DNA from: CAVWUA01 sp963758025
GTDB lineage: Bacteria; Planctomycetota; Planctomycetia; Isosphaerales; Isosphaeraceae
Direction: 5' to 3'
Assembly (NCBI GenBank): GCA_963758025.1
Contig: CAVWUA010000003.1
Span: forward strand, 489,381 to 553,380
Length of the DNA stretch: 64,000 nt
Position 1 is the stretch's first letter, and each line of letters opens with the position of its first letter. The notes under the pieces are model-generated. The model searched no databases. It had not been told where the DNA came from and worked only from the letters and a program-made list of their open reading frames with translations. A program made the position numbers and the translations under genes. Of this stretch, positions 12,801-22,524 are shown in pieces.

Positions 12801-15800
12801 TCACCCCCCCGACCTGCACGTTCGACAATGCCACCACGTTGGCGTTGCTCGTCGTGTCGTTGGCGGTCCCGGTGCTGTAGTCGTACTCCGCCTGGACCCC
12901 CGCCGGGGCCAGCGTCACACGCAGGCGGTACTCGCCCTGGAAGTCGTAGCTGTACCGCACCCGCACCCGGTAGTTGCCGTTGGTCGCCAGGGTCACCGGC
13001 TGCGACTGGCCGTAGCCGTTGTAGGCGACGCCGTAGCCCTGCAACTGGTTGCCCACCGGGTCGTACACGTAGTACGTCAGCGAGCTGCGCACTGGGGTTG
13101 CCCGGGACATCGGCGGCGAGGGTGAGGGTGTCGCCGGCCTTGGCGGAGAAGACGAAGTAGTCGTTGTCGGAGGTGCTCCAGAGGTTGCCCCGGCCAGAGC
13201 CGGTGCGGACGCCCGAGCCGGCGGGGTCCTCGGTCAGGGCGATCGTCGGGTCGCCGTAGAGCAGTTGCACCGCGCCGCCGGTGCTGGTGGCGGCGATGTC
13301 GGGTCGGCCGTCGCTGTTGAAGTCGGCGACGGTGACGCCGTAGTTGTTGTTGGCGAGGTTGTACTGCACGCCGGAGAAGGCGGTCCCGCCCTGGCCGTAG
13401 GCGACGAAGATGCGGCTGCTGCTGCCGCCGAGGACGAGGTCGGGCGTGCCGTCGCTGTTGAGGTCCGTCAGGACGAGACTGAGCGCGTAATTGCTGCCGC
13501 CGCCGCTCAGGTTGTAGAGCACCGGCGTGGTGAAGGAGCCGTCGCCGTTGCCTTTGAGGATGGAGAGGTTGTTGGTGTAGTCCCAGTTGGCGATGGCGAG
13601 GTCGAGATGGCCGTCGCCGTCGAAGTCATGGGCGACGATGCCGTAGGGGTTGTTCGAGCCGACGGGGAAGGTGGAGGCGGCGTTGGCGGGGGTGAAGGTG
13701 CCATCGCCGTGTCCCTTGAGGAAGGCGATGGAGTTGCCGCCGTAGTTGCTGAGGGCGAGGTCGAGGGTGCCGTCCTCATCGAAGTCGGCGACGGCGGCGG
13801 CGGTGGGGTTGCCGTTGGCGGCGTAGGTGACCATGGGGTTGAAGGCGCGGGCTCCGGTGGCGTGGAGGAAGATGCCGACGTTGCCGGAGCTGTAGTTGGG
13901 GACGATGAGGTCGGGCAGGTTGTCGCCGTTGAGGTCGGCGACGGCGACGAAGCGAGGGTCGCCCGCGGGGAGTGTGGTGGGGGTGGTGAGGAAGGAGCCG
14001 TCGCCGTTGCCCCAGAGGATGGAGAGGTTGTTCGAGCCGTCGTTGCCGACGAGGATATCGAGCTTGCCGTCGCCGTCGAGGTCGGCGATGAGGAGGCCGG
14101 TGGGGCTGCTGCCGACGTTGTAGTCGGTGCGTGCGAAGGACGCCGTCGCCGTTGCCGAGGAAGACGGAGAGTGAGCTGGCGCCGTTGTTGGAGACGACGA
14201 GGTCGGGTTTGCCGTCGGCGTTGAGGTCGTCGGTGGCGTCGCCCCAGGTGCTGGCCCCGGCGGCGAGGGAGGGCCCGTTGGTGAACGAGCCGCTGAAGGG
14301 GCTTTCGGCCGTCGCCAGGGGCGTTGCCGTCGCCAACGTGTCGTTGTCGCGTCCCTCGATCGTGTAAGGCGCGAGGTTTTCGAAAGTGAACCGGGTCTCG
14401 AACGGGGTGAGCGGGTTCCCCGCGCGGTCGGTCATGGTGCTCAGCACCCGGAACCGATAATCGCCCGGCTGGAGCGGGCCGTCGGTGATGCGGTAGGAGG
14501 CCACCAGGCCGCCGTTGTAGCCATAGCTGGCGAGGGCATAGAGCACGTCATCGCTGTCGTCGAAGGTGCCGTTCGGCCCGGCGGCGCGCAGCTCCAGGTT
14601 CGCGACATCGTTGACCCTCGTCGGATTCATGTCCTCAGGGAACTGGACGATGAACCGGTCGAGGTCCGCGCTGGTCGTCGTGCCGACCGCGCCGGTGATC
14701 GCGATGTTCAGGCCGGTCGTGTCGTAGTTGTAATTGTTATTCGATCCGTAGCCGACCGCGAAATCGACGGTATCGCCCGGGTTGACGGTGAGGGTCGCGG
14801 TGTAGGTCCGGGCGCTGGGGTCGCCGTAGCCGTTGACGTTCGCGTCGTACTGCGAGACGCCGTTGAGCAGGACATGGACGTCGGACGAGGTTGGGCCCTG
14901 GAAGTCCTGGCCGGTGAATGTGGCCGTGATGGTGATCGTGCCGGCCACCGTCGCGGTCCAGCGGGCGACGCTTTTCTGACCGCTGGAGCCGGGGTGCAGC
15001 GTGAGCTGGCCCGGCTCGTAGCGAACGCTTCCCGACGTGTAAAGGTCGCCCGACGAATTGTGATAGACGCGCGGATAGCTGCTGCCGAGGGCCCACGCTT
15101 GCAGGGGGCCGCTGTCGTAGCGGGAGTCGAAGAGGTTGAACGCCGAGCCGAGCGTCGATTCCCAGCCGTAGCTCCAGGAGCCGACCGGGTTGCTCGACGT
15201 GTTGAACTCGGTGGCCGGGTTGCCGCCGGGGAAACTCGTCCCGACGACCGTTGGCACGACGCCATCGGTGAGGGTCACGCTCAGCAGGTACTGGGCCCGG
15301 ATGCCCTGCTGGAGGCTGGAGGCGGCCCGCACGCGGAGGTAATACAGGCCGTCGCTGATCGGCGTGAAATTGAGGCTGCCCGTCGTGCTGGAGGCCAGCA
15401 CGGTCCCGTCGGCGATCTTCTCGATCGTCAGGATCGTGTCGGAGGGGGTGAGGCTCCCGAACGTCGGCAGGCTGAGCGTCGCGCTCAGGGCGTTGCCCGC
15501 GCTCAGGTAACGCAGGCTGTAGTAGTCGCCGGGATCGCCCGCGGTGAGCGTGCCGGCCACCCGGCCACTGGCCACGCCGCCGGTGCCGGTGAGGGTCAAG
15601 GGGGTCGAAGCGGTCTGGCTGTCGTTCCCCTCGACTTCCAGTTGCGGCCCTCGGGACAGGTCCACGCGGAGCTGGTAGTTGACCGGGCTCGTTGCGCCGA
15701 CGTAGAGGTAGTAGGTCCCCGGGGCGCGAATCGTGTAGTTCTGGATCTGGATGGGGTCGCCGTAATAGCTGCCGCTGGTCGTGGTCTGGTTCGAGCCGCT

Positions 15801-18800
15801 GGAGTTCTGAAGGTAAAGGAATGGATAAATGTTGGTTCCGCCGCTGGTTTCGAACCGGACGGTGAGCCTGTCGCCGGCCTCGGCATCGAATCGCCAGTAG
15901 TCGCGGTCGGAGCCGTCGAACAAGGTGCCCAGGCCCAGGCCGGTGAAGAAGTTGCTGCCGCCGGGTGTCTCGGTCAACGGCAAAGGGGTCGCGCCGGGGA
16001 TCTGGTCATCGCCGAGCGTGCCTTCCACTCGTCCGGCCGGCGGGTCGCTGACGAGGAAGTCGAGGGCGTAGGGTGTGACCGGGTTGCCCGCGCGGTCGGT
16101 CAGGCCGCTCAGAATGCGGAACCGATAATGGCCCGGCTGGAGCGGGTTCGGGTTGATCGCGAAGTTCACCACGCGCGAGCCGACCCCGGTGTAACTTGGG
16201 GTCAGGGCGTAGATCGAGTCGTCGCTCGTGCCGAGCTTCAGGTCCGGGCCGAGCTCGACCAGGCTATAGTTGTTCGGGTTGATGGCGGCGGTCGCCAGCA
16301 GCTCCTCGCTGAACGTGACCGAGAAGCGGTCGATCGCCGCCTGGACGTTCGCCGGGAAGGGCGTGGCCGGATCGAGCGGGGCGCCGTCGTTCCCGACCCA
16401 CGACGGCTGACGGCCGACCACGCCGCCCAGGTCGCCGTCGTTCTGGTTGACTGTCTGGTCGAGAGCGACGAGGCCGGAGCCGTCATCGAGCGGCCAAGAG
16501 CCGGCCAGGCCGGCCTCGGTGCCCGTCAACGACGCGTTCATGTCGGTCTGGATCTCCGCCAGGGACCGGGCCGTGTTCCAGACCCGGACCTCGCTCAGGC
16601 CGCCCGAGAAATGGGTGCTGTCCGAATCGGAGTTGCTGCCGAGGGTGAACGTGGCCGACGACGTGACCAGCGGACCGTTCCACGAGCCCGAGCCCACGAG
16701 CACGCCGTTGAGGTAGTTCCGCCACGTCGCGCCATCCCAGGTGCTGGCGATGTGCTGCCAGGTGTTGTTGACGACCGTCCCGCTGCTCCGGGCACTGAGC
16801 GCCCAGCCGTTGGAGCCGTTGTTGAGCAGCAGACCGAAGTGCCCCTGATAGACGCCAAACCAGTACGACTGGTTCCCGCTTGGCCCCTCCTTGGCGAAGA
16901 CGGGCTGATCCCCCGAGGCGTTCCGGGGATAGACCCAGGCCTCGAAGGTCAGGCCGGTCGAGAGGTGGAGCGCGGGGGGATCGCCGACGCGGACGGTGTC
17001 GTTATAGCCGTCGAACAGCAAGGAGCCGCTCGCCCCCGCCGGGCCGGAATTCGTCCAGGAGGGAATCTGGGTCGCCTGGGTCCCGCCGAGCGTGCCGTGG
17101 TTGCCGCCAGCCGTCGCGTCGGCGGTGGTGAGGGTCGTGCCTCCCTCGTCGAACTTCCAGTAGCCGGCCAGGCCCGCCTCGTTGCCGGACAGGGGCGCGT
17201 TCCGGTTCGATGCGATCTCGGCCGCCGAACGCGACGTGTTCCAGAGACGGAGGTCGTCGATGGAGCCTTTCCAGTGGAAGCTGCCCTCGGCGCGGCCCAC
17301 CTGGAGGGTCGAGGCGACGTCGGGCACCGACGTGGTGGAGGTTGCCGTGCCGTCGGCCACGCCGTCGCGGTAGAAGGTGTAGCTGTTGCCGGTCTTGACG
17401 AGCGCCAGGTGGTACCACGTGCCAACCGTCGGGGTCCACGCGTTGGACTTCAGGAAGATCGAGCCGCCCGAAGACGTGTTGATATGGAAGAACGTGTTGT
17501 TCGATACCCCGCTCGAATTGACCGCGTAGCCGAAGATCCACTTGTTCTGGGTGCCGCCGCCGACGTCCTTGCTGGCGATCGTCCAGAGGGTGTTCACCGG
17601 CAAGGCGTCGAACTTGACCCACGCCTCGATCGTCCCGTTGGTGCCCAGGTCGAGCGCGTTGCTCGCCGGGTCGCCCATGTCCACGTAGTCGTTGGCGCCA
17701 TCGAAGACGAGCGAGTGGCCGAGTCCAAGCGCCGGGGCCGGGGGGCCGAAGGCGGGCACGCTCGGGAAGACGTAGCCGCCGCGCGTGCCGTTGTTGCCGT
17801 TGACGCTACGATCGGCGACGGTCGTGCCGGTCCCTTCATTGAGTTTCCAGTAGCCGGCCAGCCCGGTCTCGTCGCCGTTGAGGCTCCGCGTCATGTCGCG
17901 CTGAAGTTCGACCGAGGAGCGCGCGACGTTCCAGACGCGGGCCTCATCCATTCGGCCGTTGGGCAGGTAGTTCAGCGTCGGCTCGTTGTTCCAGTCCCCG
18001 CCGAGCATGACCGGGTGGGTATCGAAGCCGGGTACGACGCTCGTCGTGTTCGAGGCGACGGCGACGCCGTTCAGGAACAGCGTCTGGACACCTGTCGTGT
18101 TGTCGTAGCTGAAGGCCAGGTGGTACCAGGTCTGGAGAGTCGGTGTCCAGCTATCGTTGAGGACGGTGCCACCATTGCTCGCGTTTCCGACGATGCCCCG
18201 GAGCAGTCCGCTCTCATACCAGAGGGCAAACGAGTTGCTGGTTCCGGTGCCCACGGTCTTACCGATGAGGACCTGGGGCTGAGTCGATTGGAAGTTGAAC
18301 CAGGTTTCCAGGGTGAATGAGCCCGACGGGCGCAGCGAGGGGGAATCCGGAACCTGGACGAACTGCCGGCTCCCGTCGAACTGGAGCGAGGGCGCGTCGC
18401 TCGCGATCGGCGAGGGCAAGGTCGTCGTGAGGACGCTCGGCGCGGCGGTGTCGGTGACGTCGGTTTTCAGCAGGTAGAGCGCCTGCCGGCCGGCGGTCGC
18501 GGCGGTACTGGCCGTGACCCGGGCATAGTACGTCTCTTCCGATGGGATGGTCACGGTGGCATGGTCGCTGCCGTTGGCGCTGGCGATCACCGCGCCGCCT
18601 GGCCCTCGCAGCAACTCGACCTTCGGATCGAGCGTGCTGACTCCCGGCAGGACGAGGGAGAGATCGACGACGTTGCCGGCGCGGAGCGTGCCCAGGTTGT
18701 AATAGTCCACATCCGTGGACGTGGTGATATTGCCGGCGATCGTGCCGAGGGCGTGCCCCGCCGTGCCCGGGGCGAGGGTGATCGGGCTGGCGGCGCCGAT

Positions 18801-19364
18801 CGAGCCGTTGTCCTCGTTCTCGATGGTGAACCCGCGCGCGATGTCCACCCGCACGCTGTAGGACGGGTTGGTGTAGCTACTGCCGCCGTAGGTCCGGGCC
18901 TTGACGTAATAGGTGCCGGGCGTCGAGATCGTGACGTTCGAGATCAGCGGGTGATTGTTGTTGTAGCCGCCGGCCTGCGCCACGATCGAGTCGCTGCCGT
19001 TGCGCAGCTCGACGTAGATCGCGCCGTAGTTGGCCGTCGCGTCGTCCCCGGCGATCGTGACGTGGTCCCCCGCCTGGACATCGAACCGCCAGTAATCCAC
19101 ATCGCCGTTCGTGCCGATCGCGCCCTGACCCAGTCCGGTGAAGAACTGGCTTCCCGCGGGGTCCTGCGTCAAGTTCAGCGCCGTGGCCAGGGAGAGGGCC
19201 TCGTTCGGCTCCACCTCGGTAACTGACGCCAGAAGCTGGCGGTTTTCGAGAGATTCAATATGGGGCCGACAGTCGATGAGCTTGCGTCGTCGTCGCCGCT
19301 TTCCGAAGAGTCCCGCCGGGATCCGATCTAACCGAGGAAGCCAGCTACCCGGGTGCAAACTCAT
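1..19364 (-). CDS. Giant modular exported surface protein (LEPR-XLL, PPC, LamG, Ig-like, FG-GAP, CARDB), 3' end outside window
   Basis: This is a single reading path of at least 6,450 codons, probably a secreted or cell-surface adhesin/scaffold; its actual role is unknown. The N-terminus has a basic stretch (GKRRRRRK) and then ESLENRQLLAS, matching the planctomycete LEPR-XLL-type motif. Domains in order by DNA position: PPC-like domains (about 19.2-18.5 kb), three LamG/ConA-like domains (18.4-16.4 kb), an SbsA Ig-like domain (16.36-16.05 kb), further PPC-like domains (16.0-15.3 kb), an unplaced beta-rich domain (15.24-14.7 kb), an SbsA Ig-like domain, then repeating blocks of FG-GAP array, PPC and Ig-like domain (14.3-6.85 kb), then CARDB domains to the window edge. 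The frame is open from 19,364 to about 14,140. It then breaks near 14,135, 13,089, 12,076, 11,262, 9,380, 9,290, 8,785, 8,075, 7,655, 6,800, 5,005, 3,540, 3,137, 2,765, 1,880, 1,775, 1,475 and 190. Homology resumes at once in another frame each time, so errors are likelier than decay. The ATG at 19,364 was chosen over a TTG at 19,382 because GGGAGA lies 7 bases upstream. Confidence 0.85.
8354..8757 (-). repeat. Third, shorter copy of the intragenic repeat (PPC-domain part)
   Basis: This stretch is nearly identical to parts of the two long repeats (about 10,600-11,005 and 12,860-13,270). It encodes the same PPC-like domain from YGDPTIALTEDPAGSG to AEYDYSTGTAN. The FG-GAP region next to it (about 8,790-9,780) is related to the long copies only at protein level. 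High identity limited to one domain suggests a local conversion event between copies. Confidence 0.8.
10225..12093 (-). repeat. Near-identical intragenic tandem repeat, copy A
   Basis: This 1,869-bp stretch is repeated at 12,483-14,351 with a period of 2,258 bases. In the protein it covers an FG-GAP array (calcium-binding loops such as DLNADGKPD and DLDGDGKLD) followed by two PPC-like segments. Only scattered substitutions and a few one-base differences separate the copies, which implies very recent duplication or conversion. Copy A carries one extra base at 11,262 and one at 12,076 relative to copy B, and both coincide with breaks in the reading frame. Confidence 0.9.
12483..14351 (-). repeat. 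Near-identical intragenic tandem repeat, copy B
   Basis: This is the partner of 10,225-12,093. It carries an extra base near 13,089 relative to copy A and a local scramble plus one base near 14,131-14,140; both coincide with frame breaks. The 390 bases between the two copies encode an SbsA-type Ig-like domain (PEDNxxx / PLQPGSYRLTIGTGLTDKSG) that differs between units, so the Ig-like spacer diverged while the FG-GAP/PPC block stayed the same. Confidence 0.9.
16400..18405 (-). other. Three tandem LamG/ConA-like domains in the giant protein
   Basis: Three consecutive modules begin LQFDGSRQFVQVPD (about 18,390), LVFDGANDYVDMGD (about 17,720) and LLFDGYNDTVRVGD (about 17,020). Each contains a central TWYHLA/WQHIA strand and ends with a WNxARS...ELQ/EI segment followed by LAGYWKLNEGTG-like sequence, the usual signature of bacterial LamG-like jelly-roll domains. 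Such domains often bind glycans, so a polysaccharide- or cell-binding role is inferred. This part of the gene has no frame break. Confidence 0.85.
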
Positions 19365-19369
19365 GGCTC

Positions 19370-19376
19370 TCTCCCT
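19370..19376 (-). promoter_or_regulatory. Shine-Dalgarno that sets the giant gene's start
   Basis: On the minus strand AGGGAGA ends about 5-6 bases before the ATG at 19,364, which favours that start over the in-frame TTG at 19,382. The TTG would place this same sequence inside the coding region. Confidence 0.6.
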
Positions 19377-19382
19377 AAGCAA

Positions 19383-20415
19383 CAGCCGATCAGATTAGCG
19401 TTTGGTTATTCAGTTGTCGGGCTTTTCATTTCCAAATCGGTCGGTTATCTCGCCTCGACGTGCGCGTACGTCACCCCGGGCTGAACCGGGGGATATCCAT
19501 CCCGCGGACGGACCACGATCCTGACCGGACTCGCCGAGGCCGACGATGATTCGACATCGCGGCGCCGATCGGCCGGACGGATTCTGCACTGCCTCTCGAC
19601 GATGTTCGCTAGGAACCCAATCGGGACGGGACAAGGAGCATCGCAGGGCCCCGCCCGAACGACCCGAACCGCCTCACTCCTCCGCGCTCATGCCACGTTG
19701 AGCTAACGAGCCCTCCTGGGAATGCTCGTCGCCCGCCGCGTCCACGTAATCACGCTGTGACGATGACGCTGGCTCCTTCGCCTCGGCGCTTCGACTCCGG
19801 TGTCCCCCGAGCAAAAGTCTTCCGACGGATGCTTCCTCTCGGGAATCTCAACTGGTGAACCTGAAATCCTCGACCTCGTCCCGATCAGTCATTGGCCGGA
19901 TTCAGAGGTGTGTTTATCCCGTATATCACGGAATTCACCTGCAAGCTAGACCCTAGTCCCCATTTTCCTCGGTCACGAACCACGTCTCGCGATGATTCCG
20001 GTCCGCCGCGCGGGCTTCCCGAGGTGACCGCTCGTTATCGAGCGCATCTAGCCTAATTGCATGATTTGATGCATTTTCCGCTAACTTCTCTTCCAATCAT
20101 GTCAACCGGAATCATTTCGTTTTATATAGGTCTGGAAACCGCGTGTCAAGGGGCCACCTCCGGTCTGGAAGCGGTGTGTAATGTTCATTTGCCGACACCG
20201 GATTCCGACCTCGATCCATACTCCGTGTTGGGGGTGAGGGGGGACGCGAGGGGACCGGGCCATTCTCTCTCGTGGTTTTCCGCGCACCTTGAAGACAGGG
20301 CGGGGTTTTGGCACACTATGGGCCTCTCTGGTCCTGGCGGTCCGATGCGCAACCGGTGGGTGGCCCGATCGTCGTCTTGTTTTGGTTTTTGGAATTGCCC
20401 GGAGGGTGTTGATTC
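19383..20415. other. Intergenic region between the giant gene and gatC
   Basis: About 1.0 kb between divergent genes. No credible coding frame was found: the open frames here have atypical composition and overlap gatC in antisense. It must hold the promoters of both genes. A locally AT-rich stretch around 20,085-20,135 (with TTTTATATAG) is a candidate promoter area on the gatC side, but no clear -35/-10 pair can be assigned. Confidence 0.5.
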
Positions 20416-20703
20416 ATGTCCCTGTCGCGTGACGAAGTCGCCAAGGTCGCCTTGCTCGCCCGGCTCCGGCTGAGTGCGGACGAACTCGCGACGTTCACCG
20501 GGCAACTCAACACGATCGTGGATTTCGTCGCCCAGCTTCAGAAGCTGGACACGACGGACGTCGAGCCGCTGGCGCATGGCGTGGAGGTCCGCAACGTGTT
20601 CCGGGAGGATGCGCGGAAGGCATCTCTGCCCCGGGAAGACGCGCTGGCCAACGCCCCCAAGCGGAACGCCGAGAGTTTCCTCGTGCCGGCGGTGCTGGAT
20701 TAA
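20416..20703 (+). CDS. gatC: Aspartyl/glutamyl-tRNA amidotransferase subunit C
   Basis: A 95-residue protein of the usual GatC length, starting MSLSRDEVAKVALLARLRLS and ending with the typical SFLVPAVLD-type tail (family consensus: FxVPxVLE). GatC is the small bridging subunit that stabilises GatA-GatB in the enzyme that amidates Glu-tRNA(Gln) and/or Asp-tRNA(Asn) in the cytoplasm. A GGAGGG ribosome-binding site lies about 10 bases before the ATG. gatA and gatB follow on the same strand, so the complete GatCAB complex is encoded here. The frame is intact. Confidence 0.95.
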   Translation: MSLSRDEVAKVALLARLRLSADELATFTGQLNTIVDFVAQLQKLDTTDVEPLAHGVEVRNVFREDARKASLPREDALANAPKRNAESFLVPAVLD

Positions 20704-20802
20704 GGAATCGCTCGGATTGAATCGGAACGGGTTGATCGGGAATGGCACAACGTCCGCCGCTCAACGTCTCTCTCGAAATCAGACACCTCGGGATCTTCCG
20801 CG

Positions 20803-22296
20803 ATGGACTTGACTCGCGCCACCGCTTCCAACCTGCTTGCCGAGATGAACCGAGGGGGGACCTCGGCCGAGGAGGTCGCTCAGGCGTACCTCGATCGGGC
20901 GGAGTCGCTCGCCCGGCTCAATGTGTTCGTTCATCTCGATCGTGAGGCGGTGCTCTCCCAGGCGCGCGCCGTGGACGCCAAGCGGCGCGCGGGCCAGCCG
21001 CTCGGCCGGCTCGCGGGGGTCCCCGTGGCGATCAAGGACGTGCTCTGCGTCCAGGGAGAGCCGACCACCTGCGGCAGCCGGATGCTCCAGAATTTTCGGC
21101 CCCCGTACGACGCCACGGTCATCGCCAGGCTCAAGGCGGCCGACGCGGTGCTGTTCGGCAAGGCGAACATGGATGAGTTCGCCATGGGCTCCTCCACGGA
21201 GAACAGCGCCTATGGCCCCACGCGCAACCCCTGGGATGAGGAACGGATTCCGGGCGGCTCGTCCGGTGGATCGGCCGCGGCCGTCTCCGCGGATCTCTGC
21301 CCGATCTCGCTCGGCTCGGACACCGGCGGATCGATCCGCCAGCCGGCGGCCCTGTGCGGGATCGTGGGTATGAAACCGACCTACGGACGTGTCAGCCGCT
21401 ACGGCCTGATCGCCTTCGCCAGCTCGCTCGACCAGATCGGCCCCTTCGCGCACGACCTCTCGGACGCGGCCTTGCTCCTGAAGGTCATCTCCGGGCACGA
21501 TCCGATGGACGCCACGAGCGTCGAGGCCGAGGTCCCCGACTACAACGGCACACTCGACCAGAAGCCCGAGTCGCTACGGATCGGCCTGGTGCGGGACTTC
21601 TTCGGCGAGGGCCTGGACAGCGAGGTGGAAGCGGCGGTCCGCGACGCGGTCAAGATTTACGAGCAGGCCGGCGCGACGATCAAGGATGTCTCCCTGCCGC
21701 ACTCGAAGTACGGCGTGCCCGCCTATTACCTCGTGGCGCCGGCCGAGTGCTCCAGCAACCTCGCCCGGTACGATGGGACGATCTACGGCCACCGCGCCGA
21801 GGATTTCTCCCCGCAGACCCCCGAGGAGGAGGAACTGCCCCCCTTGATCCGCATGATGATGGCGAGCCGGGCCGAGGGCTTCGGCGCGGAGGTCAAGCGG
21901 CGGATCATGCTCGGCACGTTCGCGCTCTCGGCCGGTTATGCCGATCAATATTACAACCAGGCGTTGAAGGTCCGCCGCCTGATCCGCAACGATTTCGACG
22001 CGGCCTTCCGCGACGTGGATGTCCTGATCGGCCCGACCGCGCCGACCCCCGCGTTCAAGCTCGGCGAGAAGACGGCGGACCCCCTGGCGATGTACCTGTC
22101 GGATATCTACACGATCACGGCGAACCTGGCGGGCATCCCCGGCCTGAGCATCCCGTGCGGCCTGACGAGCGCCAACCTGCCGGTCGGGTTGCAACTGCTC
22201 GCGCCGGCGTTCGCCGAGGAAACCCTCTTCCGCACAGCGCGGGTTTTCGAGCGGGCGACGGACTGGCATACGCGGCGTCCGGGACTCTCCGCATGA
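20803..22296 (+). CDS. gatA: Aspartyl/glutamyl-tRNA amidotransferase subunit A (amidase)
   Basis: A 497-residue amidase-signature protein. It produces ammonia from glutamine for transamidation of mischarged tRNA. The Ser-cisSer-Lys triad region is visible: the lysine in VPVAIKDVLC, the glycine/serine-rich PGGSSGGSAAAV segment, and SLGSDTGGSIRQPAALCG with the nucleophilic serine. The C-terminal ITANLAGIPGLSIPCG segment is also typical. The gene lies 99 bases after gatC and 228 bases before gatB, with a palindromic repeat in the latter gap. The frame is intact and the length is normal for GatA. Confidence 0.96.
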   Translation: MDLTRATASNLLAEMNRGGTSAEEVAQAYLDRAESLARLNVFVHLDREAVLSQARAVDAKRRAGQPLGRLAGVPVAIKDVLCVQGEPTTCGSRMLQNFRPPYDATVIARLKAADAVLFGKANMDEFAMGSSTENSAYGPTRNPWDEERIPGGSSGGSAAAVSADLCPISLGSDTGGSIRQPAALCGIVGMKPTYGRVSRYGLIAFASSLDQIGPFAHDLSDAALLLKVISGHDPMDATSVEAEVPDYNGTLDQKPESLRIGLVRDFFGEGLDSEVEAAVRDAVKIYEQAGATIKDVSLPHSKYGVPAYYLVAPAECSSNLARYDGTIYGHRAEDFSPQTPEEEELPPLIRMMMASRAEGFGAEVKRRIMLGTFALSAGYADQYYNQALKVRRLIRNDFDAAFRDVDVLIGPTAPTPAFKLGEKTADPLAMYLSDIYTITANLAGIPGLSIPCGLTSANLPVGLQLLAPAFAEETLFRTARVFERATDWHTRRPGLSA

Positions 22297-22384
22297 TGAC
22301 CGGATGCATGGATCTCGGAAAGCCGTACAAGAGACGTGGTTGGTCGTCCCATGTTTCAGGATACAAGGTGGTCTGGGTCTCCAA

Positions 22385-22442
22385 GTAGGGTGGGCATGGC
22401 CCACCGTCTTGACAGCGCAGAGGTGGGCCATGCCCACCCTAC
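22385..22442. repeat. Perfect 21-bp inverted repeat, REP-like palindrome
   Basis: The arms at 22,385-22,405 and 22,422-22,442 are exact reverse complements separated by 16 bases. The core GGTGGGCCATGCCCACC occurs again at 30,566-30,582. Position in the gatA-gatB gap and recurrence elsewhere mark it as a dispersed repetitive extragenic palindrome or small MITE-like element rather than a gene-specific terminator; it lacks a T-tract. Confidence 0.85.
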
Positions 22443-22524
22443 GACTACGACACAGACCGTCGAAGGATCGCTGACGAGAGCCGGGCTGCACAGGGCAGCG
22501 AGTGCCCCTTGAGGTAGGAGTTCC

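Noticed and set aside
1..14150. Frame breaks as programmed frameshifting or phase variation
   Set aside because: The breaks are not in homopolymer or short tandem repeats, lack slippery-site context, and also occur in housekeeping genes such as gatB as compensated pairs.
8354..14351. Diversity-generating retroelement acting on the repeats
   Set aside because: No reverse transcriptase, template repeat with adenine-specific changes, or accessory gene is present; differences between copies look like ordinary substitutions and one-base indels.
14874..18320. Very long open frame (1,148 codons) on the plus strand opposite the giant gene
   Set aside because: It is a shadow: Arg/Gly/Val-rich composition without domains, while the minus strand carries clear LamG and PPC domains throughout.
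20057..20473. Plus-strand frame of 138 codons overlapping the start of gatC
   Set aside because: It overlaps gatC in another frame and has an unlikely residue composition with no motif.
22385..22442. Rho-independent terminator of gatA
   Set aside because: The hairpin is strong but has no T-tract, and its core recurs elsewhere, so a repetitive element fits better.
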